Part shown: positions 16,496-25,902 of the stretch, piece by piece | How the letters are laid out: every line of letters begins with the position of its first letter | Position numbering within the stretch: the stretch's first letter is position 1 | Origin: DAHUXD01 sp963736455 | Lineage (GTDB): Bacteria > Acidobacteriota > Thermoanaerobaculia > UBA5066 > Gp7-AA6 | Length of the DNA: 64,000 nucleotides | Reading direction: 5' to 3' | Assembly (NCBI GenBank): GCA_963736455.1 | Contig: CAVTON010000001.1 | Span: 1,860,001 to 1,924,000 of the forward strand | Notes under the pieces: model-generated | Told to the model about the DNA's origin: nothing | The model's input: the letters and a program-made list of their open reading frames with translations, nothing else | Database searches by the model: none | Made by a program: the position numbers and the translations under genes

Positions 16496-18880
16496 TCAGT
16501 CAGGCAGGCTGAAGGTCTTGACCAGGAATACGGCCATTTGCTGGCGCAGCGCCGGGCCCCCCGGGCAATAGTCGCCGCCGCCGCAGCCTCCGGTGATCCC
16601 GCGCCCTGCGAGGTCGTAGATCCACGTCGCAAACGAATTGGAGCAGGGGACATCGTCAAATGTCGGGTTCATGCAGGCGGGCGGCGTGTACGTCGACCCG
16701 AGAAGCGCCTTCAGCAGGAAGACCGCCATCTGCTGCCGGTTGACCGGCGCGGTGGGGCAGAAGTCGCCGCCGCCGCAGCCGCCGGTAATCTGCAGGCCGG
16801 CCAGCGCCTCGACCCACGGATCGAACGGGCTGCCCTGGCACGGAACGTCCAGGAACACCGTGCCCGTGCAGGGCGGCGGCGTGTAGCAGAGGCCGAGCTT
16901 GCCTCGCAGCAGGAAGACCGCCATCTGCTGCCGCGTGACCGAAGCCGTCGGGCAATAGTCGGCACCGCCGCAGCCCACGGTCAGGCCGTTGGCGACGAGG
17001 CCGCCGATGAACGGACTGAACGTTCCGTTGATGTCCACGTCCGAGAATTGCGCGACGTAACCGCGCGGCAGCGTGCCGGTCAGTCCCGATCCGGTCGTCA
17101 TCGTGATGTCGTTGATCGATCCCGGCGGGAGCGCCGGCGCGAACACCGTCGCGCTCGAATTGCTGTTGAACGTGTAGCCGGTGGCGGCCACGCCGCCGAC
17201 CGTCACGGCCGCGTCGTTCTCGAGGAGCATCCCGCTGAGGAAGAGCTCCCGCCCTCCCGCGGGTTGGCCGACGAGCGGCGTCGAGGTGACGACGATGCGC
17301 TGTGAAAACTCCGACGTGTTGCCCGACGGGTCCGTCGCGGTCGAGGAGATCCGCGCCTCCGGCTCGATCACCACCCCGGGCAGCGTGACGTCGATCGCCG
17401 CAATGCCCGAACCGTCCGTCGTCACCTGCGAAGCGCCGAGCCACTGCTCCCCCTGGACGTAGTCGTGCGGAAAGCGCGCGCAGGCCGGGTTGGAGTAGAA
17501 GTCCAGATCGAACGTCGTCGAGGTGTGCGAGTTCAGCGTCCCCGTGACGTGCAGGTCGCTTCCCACCTGAGTCACCGTCGCGATGATCGGGAAGTTCTGC
17601 CCGCCGTTGACCGGGTACCCGTTGGCGTCTCCGGGATCGTCCGGAAGCGGCTGTGCCGAGCCGCCGGAGAGCGTGATCCCGAGCGCCGCGTTGTCGTGGA
17701 TCGCGTTGCCCCGGATCGTGTTTCGGGTGCCGGCGGCGACGGCAATGCCTTGGCCACCGTTGAAGGCGATGAGGTTGCCGCCTGGTCCTCCCGGGCTCGA
17801 AGTGCCGACCAGGTTCGGCGAGGCGCCGGTCGACTGGATCTGGATGCCGTGGCCGCCGTTGGGAAGCGCCGCCGTGTGGGAGTCGTCCAAGCCGACCACG
17901 TTTCCCTGGATGAGCGCGCCGTCGGCGCTGATGCTCATGCCCATCATCGCGTTGCTGGAGACGAGGTTTCCCTCGCCCGCGGTCCCGCCGATCACGAGGC
18001 CGGCCCCGGGCGAGCTCGCCACGATTCCCGAGCCGCCGTTCGCAATCGGCGCCGTGCCGTTGACGTCGGTGCCGATGAGGTTGTTCTGAATCGTCACGTC
18101 GACGGCGAAGAATCCGACGTCGATGCCGTCGTTCGTGTTGCCCGAGATCAGGTTCTCCCCGCCCGGGCCCCCGATCAGGACCCCCGAGCCGTTTCCGCCC
18201 GCGATGGTGAGCCCGGTTCCGTTCGGCAGAGCGACGGTACCGGTGACGTCCGTGCCGATGTAGTTGTTCTGGATCGTGCCGCCCGTCATGGAACCGATGA
18301 AGATTCCCCATTGGGAGTTGCCCGAGATGATGTTGCGATCCGCGGCCGTCGGACCGCCGATCAGGAAGGTCGTGCCTGCCAGCGATATCCCCTGGACATT
18401 CGGCGTCGCGGCCGTTCCTGCGGCGTCGACTCCGAGGTGGCAGGCCTGAACGGTGAGCGGGGAGTTGCCACCGGGGCTGATTCCCAACCCACAGCCTCCG
18501 ATGGAGAGTCCCTTGACGGTCCCACCACCCGAGCTGAAGATCTGGAACACGATCAAGCCCGGGTCAGTGCACGTGACGGCGACCAGGGGCGTCCCCGCGT
18601 AGCCGGGCTGCGTCGTCGCGTCGATCGTCACGCCGCCGCTCGAAATAGTGAGCGCGGGAAGTGCGCTCAGGAGGGTGATCGTCTGGACTCCCGAGCCGGG
18701 GATGTCGAACGCGATCGTATGCGGGCCTGCGCCGGCACCATTGGCGTCGGTGATCGCCTGGCGCAAGGAGCCGGCGCCCGAGTCGTTCGTGTTGATTACC
18801 GTGAAAGTGGCGGCCGTCACCAGACCCGGAACCGTCACTGACAGAACGACGCCCAGAAGCGCTTCGCGGATGTGGGACAT
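16496..18880 (-). CDS. Secreted parallel beta-helix protein with SLH-like repeats (paralogue of the downstream gene)
   Basis: A 794-residue paralogue of the 14083-16449 product with the same order of modules: signal peptide (to about residue 23), FTVINTNDSGAGSLRQAIT segment, beta-helix with IDATTQPGYAGTPL and IGTDVTGT-type rungs, a domain with TATDPSGNTSEFSQR, a short IPT-like domain, and three cysteine-containing SLH-like repeats in the last 180 residues. The start ATG has a GGGGAGG ribosome site. The downstream paralogue begins 46 nt after its stop, so the pair is probably one transcript that arose by duplication. The promoter region is shared divergently with the thyX-like gene. Confidence 0.85.
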   Translation of the reverse strand: MSHIREALLGVVLSVTVPGLVTAATFTVINTNDSGAGSLRQAITDANGAGAGPHTIAFDIPGSGVQTITLLSALPALTISSGGVTIDATTQPGYAGTPLVAVTCTDPGLIVFQIFSSGGGTVKGLSIGGCGLGISPGGNSPLTVQACHLGVDAAGTAATPNVQGISLAGTTFLIGGPTAADRNIISGNSQWGIFIGSMTGGTIQNNYIGTDVTGTVALPNGTGLTIAGGNGSGVLIGGPGGENLISGNTNDGIDVGFFAVDVTIQNNLIGTDVNGTAPIANGGSGIVASSPGAGLVIGGTAGEGNLVSSNAMMGMSISADGALIQGNVVGLDDSHTAALPNGGHGIQIQSTGASPNLVGTSSPGGPGGNLIAFNGGQGIAVAAGTRNTIRGNAIHDNAALGITLSGGSAQPLPDDPGDANGYPVNGGQNFPIIATVTQVGSDLHVTGTLNSHTSTTFDLDFYSNPACARFPHDYVQGEQWLGASQVTTDGSGIAAIDVTLPGVVIEPEARISSTATDPSGNTSEFSQRIVVTSTPLVGQPAGGRELFLSGMLLENDAAVTVGGVAATGYTFNSNSSATVFAPALPPGSINDITMTTGSGLTGTLPRGYVAQFSDVDINGTFSPFIGGLVANGLTVGCGGADYCPTASVTRQQMAVFLLRGKLGLCYTPPPCTGTVFLDVPCQGSPFDPWVEALAGLQITGGCGGGDFCPTAPVNRQQMAVFLLKALLGSTYTPPACMNPTFDDVPCSNSFATWIYDLAGRGITGGCGGGDYCPGGPALRQQMAVFLVKTFSLPD

Positions 18881-18905
18881 CGCGGCCTCCCCGTTCGGCG
18901 AATCC

Positions 18906-18911
18906 TATACT
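18906..18911 (+). promoter_or_regulatory. -10 element of the thyX-like gene
   Basis: TATACT, 10 nt before the ATG at 18922, with no Shine-Dalgarno. On the opposite strand the same bases lie within AGTATAGGAT, a possible -10 for the divergent beta-helix gene, so the two promoters would overlap. Confidence 0.6.
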
Positions 18912-18921
18912 CGGGAATACA

Positions 18922-20520
18922 ATGATGGACGTGTCGAGCCTTCCCCTGCCCGCGACGAACCGTTTCGAGTTCTCCTCACCTGCGCCGAGAGTACGCCTGG
19001 TTCACGCCTTCGACCGGCCCTACGAGAACGTCGTGGCGACGGCCCGGACCTGCTACTCCTCGAAGGGCATCGTCACGGAGGATCAGGCCTCCGCCCGGCC
19101 CGACCGGCGCGACGCGATCGCCCGGTCGATCTACGAGGCCGGTCATCACACGACCTTCCAGCACGCCCACTTCCAGTTCTCTCTCGAGAACGTCTCCCGG
19201 CAGTTCCTGTGGTCCTTCCTTCACTCGCACCCGTTTTACAACTCGGAGCAGGTTTCGCAGCGGTACGTGGAAGTCAGCCGGGGAAACTACGCCATCCCGC
19301 CTCTCGGCCCGGCCGAGCGCGAGATCTACGAGAGGATCGCCCGCCGCCAGCAGGAGGCCTACGTCCGGCTGACGGAGGTGCTGACGCCTCTCGCCGCCGA
19401 GCGCTACTTCGGGCTCTTCCCGGGACGCACGCGCGGCGACGGCCGGTCGCGCTTCGCGGGCTCCGTCAAGAAGAGGGCGCAGGAGATCGCGCGGTACGTC
19501 CTGCCGGTCGCGACGTTCTCGTACCTGTACCACACGGTTTCGGGAATCACGCTCTTTCGCTACTGGCGGCTGTGCGAGTCCTACGACGCCCCGGCCGAGC
19601 AGCGCGAGATCGTGGGACAGATGGTCGCGGAAGTCCTGCGCCACGACCCGCTGTATGCGTCGGTCCTTCAGGATCCGATTCCTCTCGAGGAGACCCCGGA
19701 GTACGCCGCGTTCCAGGCGCTTCCGCGCATCCGCCCCGGGGCCCGGACGTTCCGCGAGGAGTTCGACCGGGAGCTCGGCGGACGCGTCTCGCGCCTCGTC
19801 GACTGGAAGGCGAACAACGAGGAAGTCCTCGCGAGCGCCGTCCGGGAGATCCTCGGTGCACCGCGCGCGGCTCTCTCCGACGACGACGCGATCCGCCTCG
19901 TCCTCGATCCGTCGAAGAACCGCTCGCTCGGCGAGACGCTGACGCTGACGACCCACGGCAAGCTCTCTCGCGCGCTGTTCCACCCCTCGTACACGTTCCG
20001 CAAGAAGCTCTCGCACACGGCCGACAGCCAGGACCAGCGCCACCGCATGACGCCCGCGTCCCGGCCGGCGCTTCCGGCGTACCTCTCCGACGAGCCGGAC
20101 TACATCATCCCCATGCTCGTCGCCGACGCGCCCGAGGCCGACGACCTCTACCGCCGCACGATGGAGGAGACGTGGTCGGCGATCGGGGAGCTGCGCGGCC
20201 GCGGAGTCTCCGACGAGTTCGCGGCCTATCTCCTGCCGAATTCCGTGGCTCTTCGCTTCACGGAGTCCGCCGACCTGCTCAACCTCCATCACAAGTTCGC
20301 GATGCGCCTCTGCTACAACGCGCAGGAGGAGATCTGGCGGGCTTCTCGCGACGAGGCCCTCCAGATCCGCGAGGTGAACCCGCGCATCGGCCCGTGGCTC
20401 CTGCCGCCATGCACGCTGCGCCACCTCGCCGGCGTCCGCCCCGTCTGCCCCGAAGGCGAGCGCTTCTGCGGCGTCGTCGTCTGGAAGCAGGATCCGAAGG
20501 ACTACGCGAGGAGTCTCTGA
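18922..20520 (+). CDS. Double-length ThyX (flavin-dependent thymidylate synthase) homologue
   Basis: This 532-residue protein is about twice the usual ThyX length and appears to hold two ThyX-like halves. The first half has GHHTTFQHAHFQFSLENVSR, as in ThyX, but the RHRxxSxNExSxR signature is degraded to HSHPFYNSEQVSQRY (101-115). The second half has DQRHRMTP near residues 371-378, again without the full signature. Known ThyX uses FAD, NADPH and methylene-folate to make dTMP. Whether this long form does so is unclear because neither half carries the complete catalytic motif. A second ATG lies at 18925. The pRiA4b-type gene follows by 22 nt. Confidence 0.8.
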   Translation: MMDVSSLPLPATNRFEFSSPAPRVRLVHAFDRPYENVVATARTCYSSKGIVTEDQASARPDRRDAIARSIYEAGHHTTFQHAHFQFSLENVSRQFLWSFLHSHPFYNSEQVSQRYVEVSRGNYAIPPLGPAEREIYERIARRQQEAYVRLTEVLTPLAAERYFGLFPGRTRGDGRSRFAGSVKKRAQEIARYVLPVATFSYLYHTVSGITLFRYWRLCESYDAPAEQREIVGQMVAEVLRHDPLYASVLQDPIPLEETPEYAAFQALPRIRPGARTFREEFDRELGGRVSRLVDWKANNEEVLASAVREILGAPRAALSDDDAIRLVLDPSKNRSLGETLTLTTHGKLSRALFHPSYTFRKKLSHTADSQDQRHRMTPASRPALPAYLSDEPDYIIPMLVADAPEADDLYRRTMEETWSAIGELRGRGVSDEFAAYLLPNSVALRFTESADLLNLHHKFAMRLCYNAQEEIWRASRDEALQIREVNPRIGPWLLPPCTLRHLAGVRPVCPEGERFCGVVVWKQDPKDYARSL

Positions 20521-20542
20521 TCGCCCCGATGAGGTATTGACC

Positions 20543-21103
20543 ATGCTCGAGCCGAAGGGCCGGACCCACGGACGCCGCGGTCTGGATCGTCTGGAGGCGT
20601 CGAAGCCTCTTTCACGAGCCCTCTGCCTCCGAATCGTCCTGCTCGAAATCGTTCCCCCCGTCTGGAGGCGGCTGCGCCTGGTGGAGACTCTGACGCTGCG
20701 ACAGCTCGACGTGATCCTGCGGTGCGTCATGGGCTGGGCCGGAGACGAGGCGCACCGCTTTCGGGTCGGCAATTCTCTCTACGGAAAGACCTCCGACGGG
20801 ATCCTGCTGCGGGACTCGAGGTGGGTGAGCCTCGCCGACGTCCACGCCTCCGGAGCGGCCTCGTTTCGCTACGAGCTCGTCTCGGAGGGAACCTGGGAGC
20901 ACGAGATCGTCATCGAATCGGTATCGGACGGGACCCCGGCGAACCAGCGGCCCGAGTGCCTCGCCGGCGAGGGCTCGTGGCCCCCGGAGACCTGCGGCGG
21001 TCCCGACGCCTACGTGGACCGCGTCGACTTCCTCGCCCCCGATGCGACGGAAGCCCCGCTCGATCTCGCCGCGATCAATCGCGCGCTCGCGCGGCTGCGG
21101 TAG
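20543..21103 (+). CDS. Plasmid pRiA4b ORF-3-like family protein
   Basis: A 186-residue cytoplasmic protein matching the pRiA4b ORF3-like family: CLRIVLLEIVPPVWRRLRL at the front, then LRQLDVILRCVMGW, then a WEHEI segment, and near the end CLAGEGSWPPETCGGPDAY with the family's paired cysteines. The biochemical function of this family is not established. ATG at 20543 is preferred over TTG at 20537 because GAGG at 20531-20534 is correctly spaced only for the ATG. It lies 22 nt after the thyX-like gene (probable operon) and ends 4 nt from the convergent symporter stop. Confidence 0.8.
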   Translation: MLEPKGRTHGRRGLDRLEASKPLSRALCLRIVLLEIVPPVWRRLRLVETLTLRQLDVILRCVMGWAGDEAHRFRVGNSLYGKTSDGILLRDSRWVSLADVHASGAASFRYELVSEGTWEHEIVIESVSDGTPANQRPECLAGEGSWPPETCGGPDAYVDRVDFLAPDATEAPLDLAAINRALARLR

Positions 21104-21107
21104 GCGC

Positions 21108-22403
21108 CTAGACCGCGCCTTCCCGCGCGAGCTCGGCCCCGGGAGAGTTCTCGTTCTCGACGGAAAGGGGCGGGCCGAGCACTCCCTCCCAGCGCGCGAC
21201 GACGACCGAGGCGACGCAGTTGCCCATCACGTTGATCGAGGTCCGCGCCATGTCCATGAGCTCGTCCACCGCGAGGATCATGGCGACGCCGGCCTCGCCC
21301 GGCAGGCCGAACGCGGCGCAGCCCGCCGCGATGATCACGAGCGAGGCGCGGGGCACGCCCGCCACGCCCTTGGAGGTCATCAGGAAGGTCAGCATCATCA
21401 AAAGCTCGGTCGAGAGGGAGAGGTGGATCCCGGCCGCCTGCGCGATCGTCAGCGACGCGAGCGAGATGTAGAGCGTCGAGCCGTCCAGGTTGAAGGAGTA
21501 GCCCGCCGGGATGACGAAGCCGGCCACGGACTCGGGCACGCCGTACTCGACCATCTTCTCGAGCGCCCGCGGCAGGGCCGCCTCCGAGGACGCCGTCGAG
21601 AACGCGAGCAGGAACGGCTCGCGAATCTTCCGGAAAAAGAGCCGGATGTCGGCCCGGGCGATCGCGAGGGCCGGCGCGAGCACGAGAAGCGCGAAGAGAA
21701 CGAGCGCCCCGTAGAGCGATGCCACCAGCTTCGCGTACGAGCCGAGCACCGCCAGCCCGTGGTGCGACACGGATCCCGCCATGGCGCCGAAGACTCCGAG
21801 GGGCGTCAGCGCCATGATGTAGTCGGTGAGCTGGAACATCACCGCCACGACGGAGTCCATGAGCTTGAGAAACGGCTCGGACCTCCTGCCGATGTGGGCG
21901 GCCGCGACGCCAACGAGCGTCGCGAAGATGACGACCTGCAGCACGTCCTGCCTCGCCATCGCGTCGACGACGTTAGACGGGAAGAGGTGCAGCAGCGTTT
22001 CGACCAGCGTCTGCGGCCTGGCGAGAGTCTCTCCCGTCGGCGGGAGGCTCAGGCCGTCTCCCGGACGGACGACGTGCGCGAGCGTCAGCCCGAGGGCCAG
22101 CGCGGCCGTCGTCGCGACCTCGAAGTAGACGAGCGCCTTGATCCCCATCCGCCCGACGGCCTTGATGTCGCCGGTCTTCCCGATCCCGACGACGATCGTC
22201 GAAAAGATGAGCGGGACGATCAGGAGCTTGATGAGGCTGATGAAGGCCTTGGACAGGAAACGGAACGTCGCGTAGGCGGCGGGATGGGATTCCGCCGGAA
22301 AGAGGAAGCCGGCGGCGATGCCGAGGACGAGCGCATAGAAGATGAGCGCCGTCGACGAAAGCCATCGCGGACGATTCGACTTCCTCGTGCGCACCGCGGT
22401 CAT
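21108..22403 (-). CDS. Dicarboxylate/amino acid:cation symporter (DAACS family)
   Basis: A 431-residue inner-membrane Na+- or H+-coupled transporter for glutamate or C4-dicarboxylates. Family marks are present: STASSEAALP (serine-rich re-entrant loop; family consensus SSxxTLP), PAGYSFNLDGSTLY, MTSKGVAGVP, and MGNCVASVVVARWEG near the C-terminus. About eight membrane helices and two hairpins are expected. Substrate cannot be fixed from these motifs. TAGACT lies 9 nt before the ATG with no Shine-Dalgarno. Confidence 0.93.
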   Translation of the reverse strand: MTAVRTRKSNRPRWLSSTALIFYALVLGIAAGFLFPAESHPAAYATFRFLSKAFISLIKLLIVPLIFSTIVVGIGKTGDIKAVGRMGIKALVYFEVATTAALALGLTLAHVVRPGDGLSLPPTGETLARPQTLVETLLHLFPSNVVDAMARQDVLQVVIFATLVGVAAAHIGRRSEPFLKLMDSVVAVMFQLTDYIMALTPLGVFGAMAGSVSHHGLAVLGSYAKLVASLYGALVLFALLVLAPALAIARADIRLFFRKIREPFLLAFSTASSEAALPRALEKMVEYGVPESVAGFVIPAGYSFNLDGSTLYISLASLTIAQAAGIHLSLSTELLMMLTFLMTSKGVAGVPRASLVIIAAGCAAFGLPGEAGVAMILAVDELMDMARTSINVMGNCVASVVVARWEGVLGPPLSVENENSPGAELAREGAV

Positions 22404-22412
22404 CGGCGCGGA

Positions 22413-22418
22413 AGTCTA
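22413..22418 (-). promoter_or_regulatory. -10 element of the symporter gene
   Basis: TAGACT on the minus strand, 9 nt before ATG 22403; near-leaderless arrangement. Confidence 0.6.
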
Positions 22419-22522
22419 ACCCGAGGCCGCCGCGCGGGCGAGGGATCTCGGCCCGAGGTCCTACGCGCTCGAGATCCTTCTCGCGGCGCTCGACAAGACG
22501 GCGTCGGCGAAGGGCCTCGTTC

Positions 22523-22879
22523 TCATCGCGCGCTCAGCGAGGCCGGCACGCTGATCCGCGGTCCGGCGGCGCGGCGGACCACGGCGACCTGGTTGACCCG
22601 TGCGATCAGAGCCTCCAGCCGCTCGAGGGCCTCGAACACGACGCCCGTGCCGTCGACGTTCCGGCACGTGAAGCACACGGCGGCGCCGGGAGCGTCGATC
22701 TCGAACCGGCGCAGCCCCGGAGTGCCGGCCTGGAATTGCCGGTAGGTCTCGAGCCACTCCGGGCGAAGCGAGCCTTCGATTCCGACTCTGTAGCGGGTGT
22801 CGCTACCGGAGGTCTCTCCCTTGAGGCGCGAGAGGTCCAGTTTCACGTCGGAGGCCGCGGCGTTCGAATGTTCATCCAT
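22523..22879 (-). CDS. Hypothetical protein, 118 residues
   Basis: Not recognised. A small soluble protein without signal peptide or membrane segment. The middle reads as alternating strand and helix (RYRVGIEGSLRPEWLETYR, then FEALERLEALIARVN), and two cysteines sit in CFTCRN. No clear ribosome site or -10 is seen. It is annotated because the frame has plausible composition and no better frame overlaps it, but it remains a prediction. Confidence 0.5.
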   Translation of the reverse strand: MDEHSNAAASDVKLDLSRLKGETSGSDTRYRVGIEGSLRPEWLETYRQFQAGTPGLRRFEIDAPGAAVCFTCRNVDGTGVVFEALERLEALIARVNQVAVVRRAAGPRISVPASLSAR

Positions 22880-23287
22880 CGGTCGATTGATCCCCGATCC
22901 ATTCCGAACCGCAATTCGGAGGCCAGAGTTCGATTCGCTTCAGATTCAGGCACTTGCTCCAGGCCACCCCTCCGCCCGACCTGTCCGAGCGTTACTTCCG
23001 GTAACACCTCTCCCTGTCCATGAGGACAGGAACCGCGCCGGAAGCCGTCTCGAGGGATTGCCGCGCGACGGACGCCCGGATCCTCTCGGCTCGCTTTTCC
23101 GAACGGCGGCGCTTCGTTTTTCGCTTCGCTCGAGCGCGGCGTCTTCATGCGGGCCGGACCGCTCACCTGTCCCTCGCCTCTTTTTCGCGCCGCGCGCGGC
23201 CCGCTCGACCTGCCCGAACGGACGGCTAACGTTCCGGTTCGATCGGCGCGACAATGGGGGGTGCCTCCCAAGAAAGGAATTCGACCG
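22880..23287. other. 408-nt intergenic region with three inverted repeats, upstream of a secreted-protein gene
   Basis: No convincing gene. It holds three short perfect inverted repeats: TCCGAA/TTCGGA (22903-22920), GTTAC/GTAAC (22991-23005) and CCTGTCC/GGACAGG (23013-23030). The stretch nearest the next gene contains a possible -10 (GACAAT near 23250) and an AAAGGA ribosome site. It may be a structured control region for the gene at 23288, or a decayed sequence. Confidence 0.45.
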
Positions 23288-25825
23288 ATGCGTCTGACCG
23301 CGCGGTTTCTGACCGCCTCGCTCTTTCTGTCTCTGGCGGCGACGACGGCGGCCTTCGCCACCGTGCGCTGCGTGAAGCCGTCGCCCGCCGGGAGCGGCTG
23401 CTGGGCTCCGGGCACCGCGTACACGGACCTCCAGACCGCTCTCGCCGCCGCGACCTCGGGCGACGAGATCTGGGTCGCCGCGGGAACGTACAGGCCGGAT
23501 CCCTCCGACCGCACGAAGAGCTTTCTGATGAAGAACGGCGTCGGGATCTATGGCGGCTTCGCCGGCGGTGAAACGATGCGCAGCCAGCGCGATCCCTCCG
23601 TCAACGTGACGACCCTCTCGGGAGACATCGGTACGGTGGGCTTCGCGGGAGACAACAGCTACCACGTCGTCATGACAGACAGCACGGTCACGTCCTCCGG
23701 CGCCCTCGATGGCTTCACGATCACGGGCGGACAGGCCGACGGGGGCAGCTCGAACAACAATGGCGGCGGGATCTGGATCAACAGCGGAAGCCCGTCCCTG
23801 ACAGGGCTGATCGTCACGGCCAACTTCGCATTGAGCCAGGGTGGCGGCATGCGAGTCACCACGGGATCGCCGACGATCCTCAACTCCTCGTTCCTCTCGA
23901 ACTCCGTGAGCTTCGGCGGAGCCGGCGCGGCTCTCTACTCGGGCGGCGGCAGCTCCGTCTACCTGCAGAACGGCATCGTCCGCTCGAACATCATCTCCGG
24001 CAGCTCCACGGGCGGCGCGATCGAGACCGGCGGCGGCACGACGCTCGTCAACTGCGTGATCGCCCAGAACAGTCCGAACGGAATGCAGACCGTCTCGGGC
24101 GGCAACAGCAACGTCATCAAGGACAGCACGTTCACCGGCAACAACCCGGGATACGGCCTGGCGCTTTACAACACCTCCGGCAACTCGATCTCGAACTCGA
24201 TCTTCTGGGGCGACGGCGCGGGCGAGATCTTCAACGACGGCCTGTCCTCGTTCTCCGCCGAGTACTCCGACTTCGAGAACGGCGGCGTCGCCGGCACCGG
24301 CAACATCAGCGGCGATCCGCTGTTTCTCGGCGCCCCTTCGGACCTTCGCCTCGGGCCCGGCTCTCCGGCCGTGGACGCGGGAAAGAACCTCGACGTGCCG
24401 GGCGGCGTGACGCTCGATCTCGCGGGGCTGCCGCGATTCTTCGACGACCCGACCGTTCCCGACACCGGCGCCGGCATTCCGCCGATCGTGGACATGGGCG
24501 CCTACGAGCGCATACCCATCACGGTCACGGCTCCCGGAAGCCTGACGGTCTGCTCGGGCGACCAGGCCGTGTTCTCGGTGAGCGCGACGGGCCAGCCGAC
24601 GCTGACCTACCGCTGGCGAAAGGACGGCTCGCCGCTCTCGAACGGCGGCGAGGTCTCGGGCGCGACCACCGATACGCTGACGATCAATCCGGCCGGCTCG
24701 GGCGATCCGGGGACCTACGACGTCGTCGTCACCGATGGCTTCGGTCAGCAGCTGGCGTCCGCGCCGGCCACCCTGGCGGTCCACACGCGGCCGACGGCCG
24801 CGGGCTCGGGCGATGCGACGGTCTGCGCCGGCGATCCGGCTCCCCTCACCGGCTCGGGAGGCGTGGCCTGCGCGTGGGCTCCCGCGAGCGGCCTCGACGA
24901 CGCGTCGAGCTGCTCGCCCATCGCGACGCCGACGATCACGACGGTGTACACCCTGACCGTGACCGCGGCGAACGGCTGCACGTCGTCCAACAATTCGACC
25001 GTCACGGTCACCGTCAACCCGGTGCCCGACCTGCCCGTCATCTCGGCGCCCGCAACGGTTCCGGTCGGCGCCTCGGGCGCCTCCGCGAGCGTCACGAACC
25101 ACCCCGGCTCGACATGGAACTGGACCCTCTCCGGCGGAACGATCACCGCGGGACAGACCTCGCGGCAGATCGTCTTCGACGCGGGATCCCCCGGCACGAC
25201 GATGGTCTGCACGGTCGTCGAGACCAACGCCGGCTGCTCTTCGCCGACGGCGGCGAAGAACATCCAGGTCGATTTTCTCGACGTCCCGCCGTCGAACACC
25301 TTCCACGACTACGTCGACACCGTCGCCCGCAACGGCATCACCTCCGGCTGCGGCGGCGGCAACTATTGCGGCACGTCTCCGGTCACCCGCGCGCAGATGG
25401 CGGTCTTCCTCCTGAAAGCCGAGCACACGTCCGCATTCGTGCCGCCCTCGTGCTCGGGAGTCTTCGCGGACGTCCCGTGCCCGGGCGGCTTTGCCGTCGA
25501 CTGGATCGAGCAGCTCGCCCTCGAGGGCATCACCGGCGGCTGCGGCGGCGGCGACTTCTGTCCCAACAACGCCGTCCGCCGCGACCAGATGGCGGTCTTT
25601 CTGCTCAAGACGCTGGAGGGCTCGGGTTATACGCCGCCTCCCGCGACGGGGACGGTGTTCGCCGACGTTCCCGCGAGCGCCTTCGCCGCCGACTGGATCG
25701 AGGACCTCTACGCGAAGAACGTGACCGGCGGCTGTCTGACCAACCCGCTGCGCTACTGCCCGGGCAACACCAACAACCGGCAGCAGATGGCGGTGTTCAT
25801 CACGAAGACATTCGGTCTGCACTAG
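23288..25825 (+). CDS. Secreted polymorphic-repeat/choice-of-anchor beta-helix protein with Ig-like modules and SLH-like tail
   Basis: An exported 845-residue protein. The signal peptide ends near residue 23. A beta-helix of the polymorphic outer membrane protein type (about 25-410) has GGGIWI, GGGMRV and N-S-x-F repeats, and ends in the DPLF...LRLGPGSPAVDAG...DMGAYE signature seen in choice-of-anchor Q proteins. Ig-like domains follow (about 415-500 and 505-585), then a WTLSGGT...GSPGTTM module, then three SLH-like repeats (about 665-845) ending QQMAVFITKTFGLH. Probably surface attached; no enzyme motif recognised. Two of its modules recur in the sorbosone-dehydrogenase-like protein at 31434. 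Confidence 0.85.
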   Translation: MRLTARFLTASLFLSLAATTAAFATVRCVKPSPAGSGCWAPGTAYTDLQTALAAATSGDEIWVAAGTYRPDPSDRTKSFLMKNGVGIYGGFAGGETMRSQRDPSVNVTTLSGDIGTVGFAGDNSYHVVMTDSTVTSSGALDGFTITGGQADGGSSNNNGGGIWINSGSPSLTGLIVTANFALSQGGGMRVTTGSPTILNSSFLSNSVSFGGAGAALYSGGGSSVYLQNGIVRSNIISGSSTGGAIETGGGTTLVNCVIAQNSPNGMQTVSGGNSNVIKDSTFTGNNPGYGLALYNTSGNSISNSIFWGDGAGEIFNDGLSSFSAEYSDFENGGVAGTGNISGDPLFLGAPSDLRLGPGSPAVDAGKNLDVPGGVTLDLAGLPRFFDDPTVPDTGAGIPPIVDMGAYERIPITVTAPGSLTVCSGDQAVFSVSATGQPTLTYRWRKDGSPLSNGGEVSGATTDTLTINPAGSGDPGTYDVVVTDGFGQQLASAPATLAVHTRPTAAGSGDATVCAGDPAPLTGSGGVACAWAPASGLDDASSCSPIATPTITTVYTLTVTAANGCTSSNNSTVTVTVNPVPDLPVISAPATVPVGASGASASVTNHPGSTWNWTLSGGTITAGQTSRQIVFDAGSPGTTMVCTVVETNAGCSSPTAAKNIQVDFLDVPPSNTFHDYVDTVARNGITSGCGGGNYCGTSPVTRAQMAVFLLKAEHTSAFVPPSCSGVFADVPCPGGFAVDWIEQLALEGITGGCGGGDFCPNNAVRRDQMAVFLLKTLEGSGYTPPPATGTVFADVPASAFAADWIEDLYAKNVTGGCLTNPLRYCPGNTNNRQQMAVFITKTFGLH

Positions 25826-25857
25826 AGCCTCGCGGACCGCGCACGCTCCGCATCCGG

Positions 25858-25883
25858 CGAATCGGGCATAATCGCCCGATTCG
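25858..25883. promoter_or_regulatory. Perfect 10-bp inverted repeat upstream of the S8 peptidase gene
   Basis: CGAATCGGGC-ATAATC-GCCCGATTCG, a perfect 10-bp stem with a 6-nt loop. It starts 33 nt after the previous stop and ends shortly before the GGAGGGGAG ribosome site of the next gene. The loop region reads GCATAATC, resembling a -10 box, so it could be an operator around a promoter. A terminator without a T-tract is the alternative. Confidence 0.6.
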
Positions 25884-25902
25884 TTCGGAGGGGAGATTGT
25901 CC

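Noticed and set aside
21042..22745. Open frame of 567 codons on the plus strand across the symporter gene.
   Set aside because: Antisense to a clear DAACS transporter; the composition is Arg/Glu/Asp repeats without any domain.
22797..23297. Open frame of 166 codons through the intergenic region before 23288.
   Set aside because: No ribosome site, no domain, and composition like random GC-rich translation. The region has inverted repeats instead.
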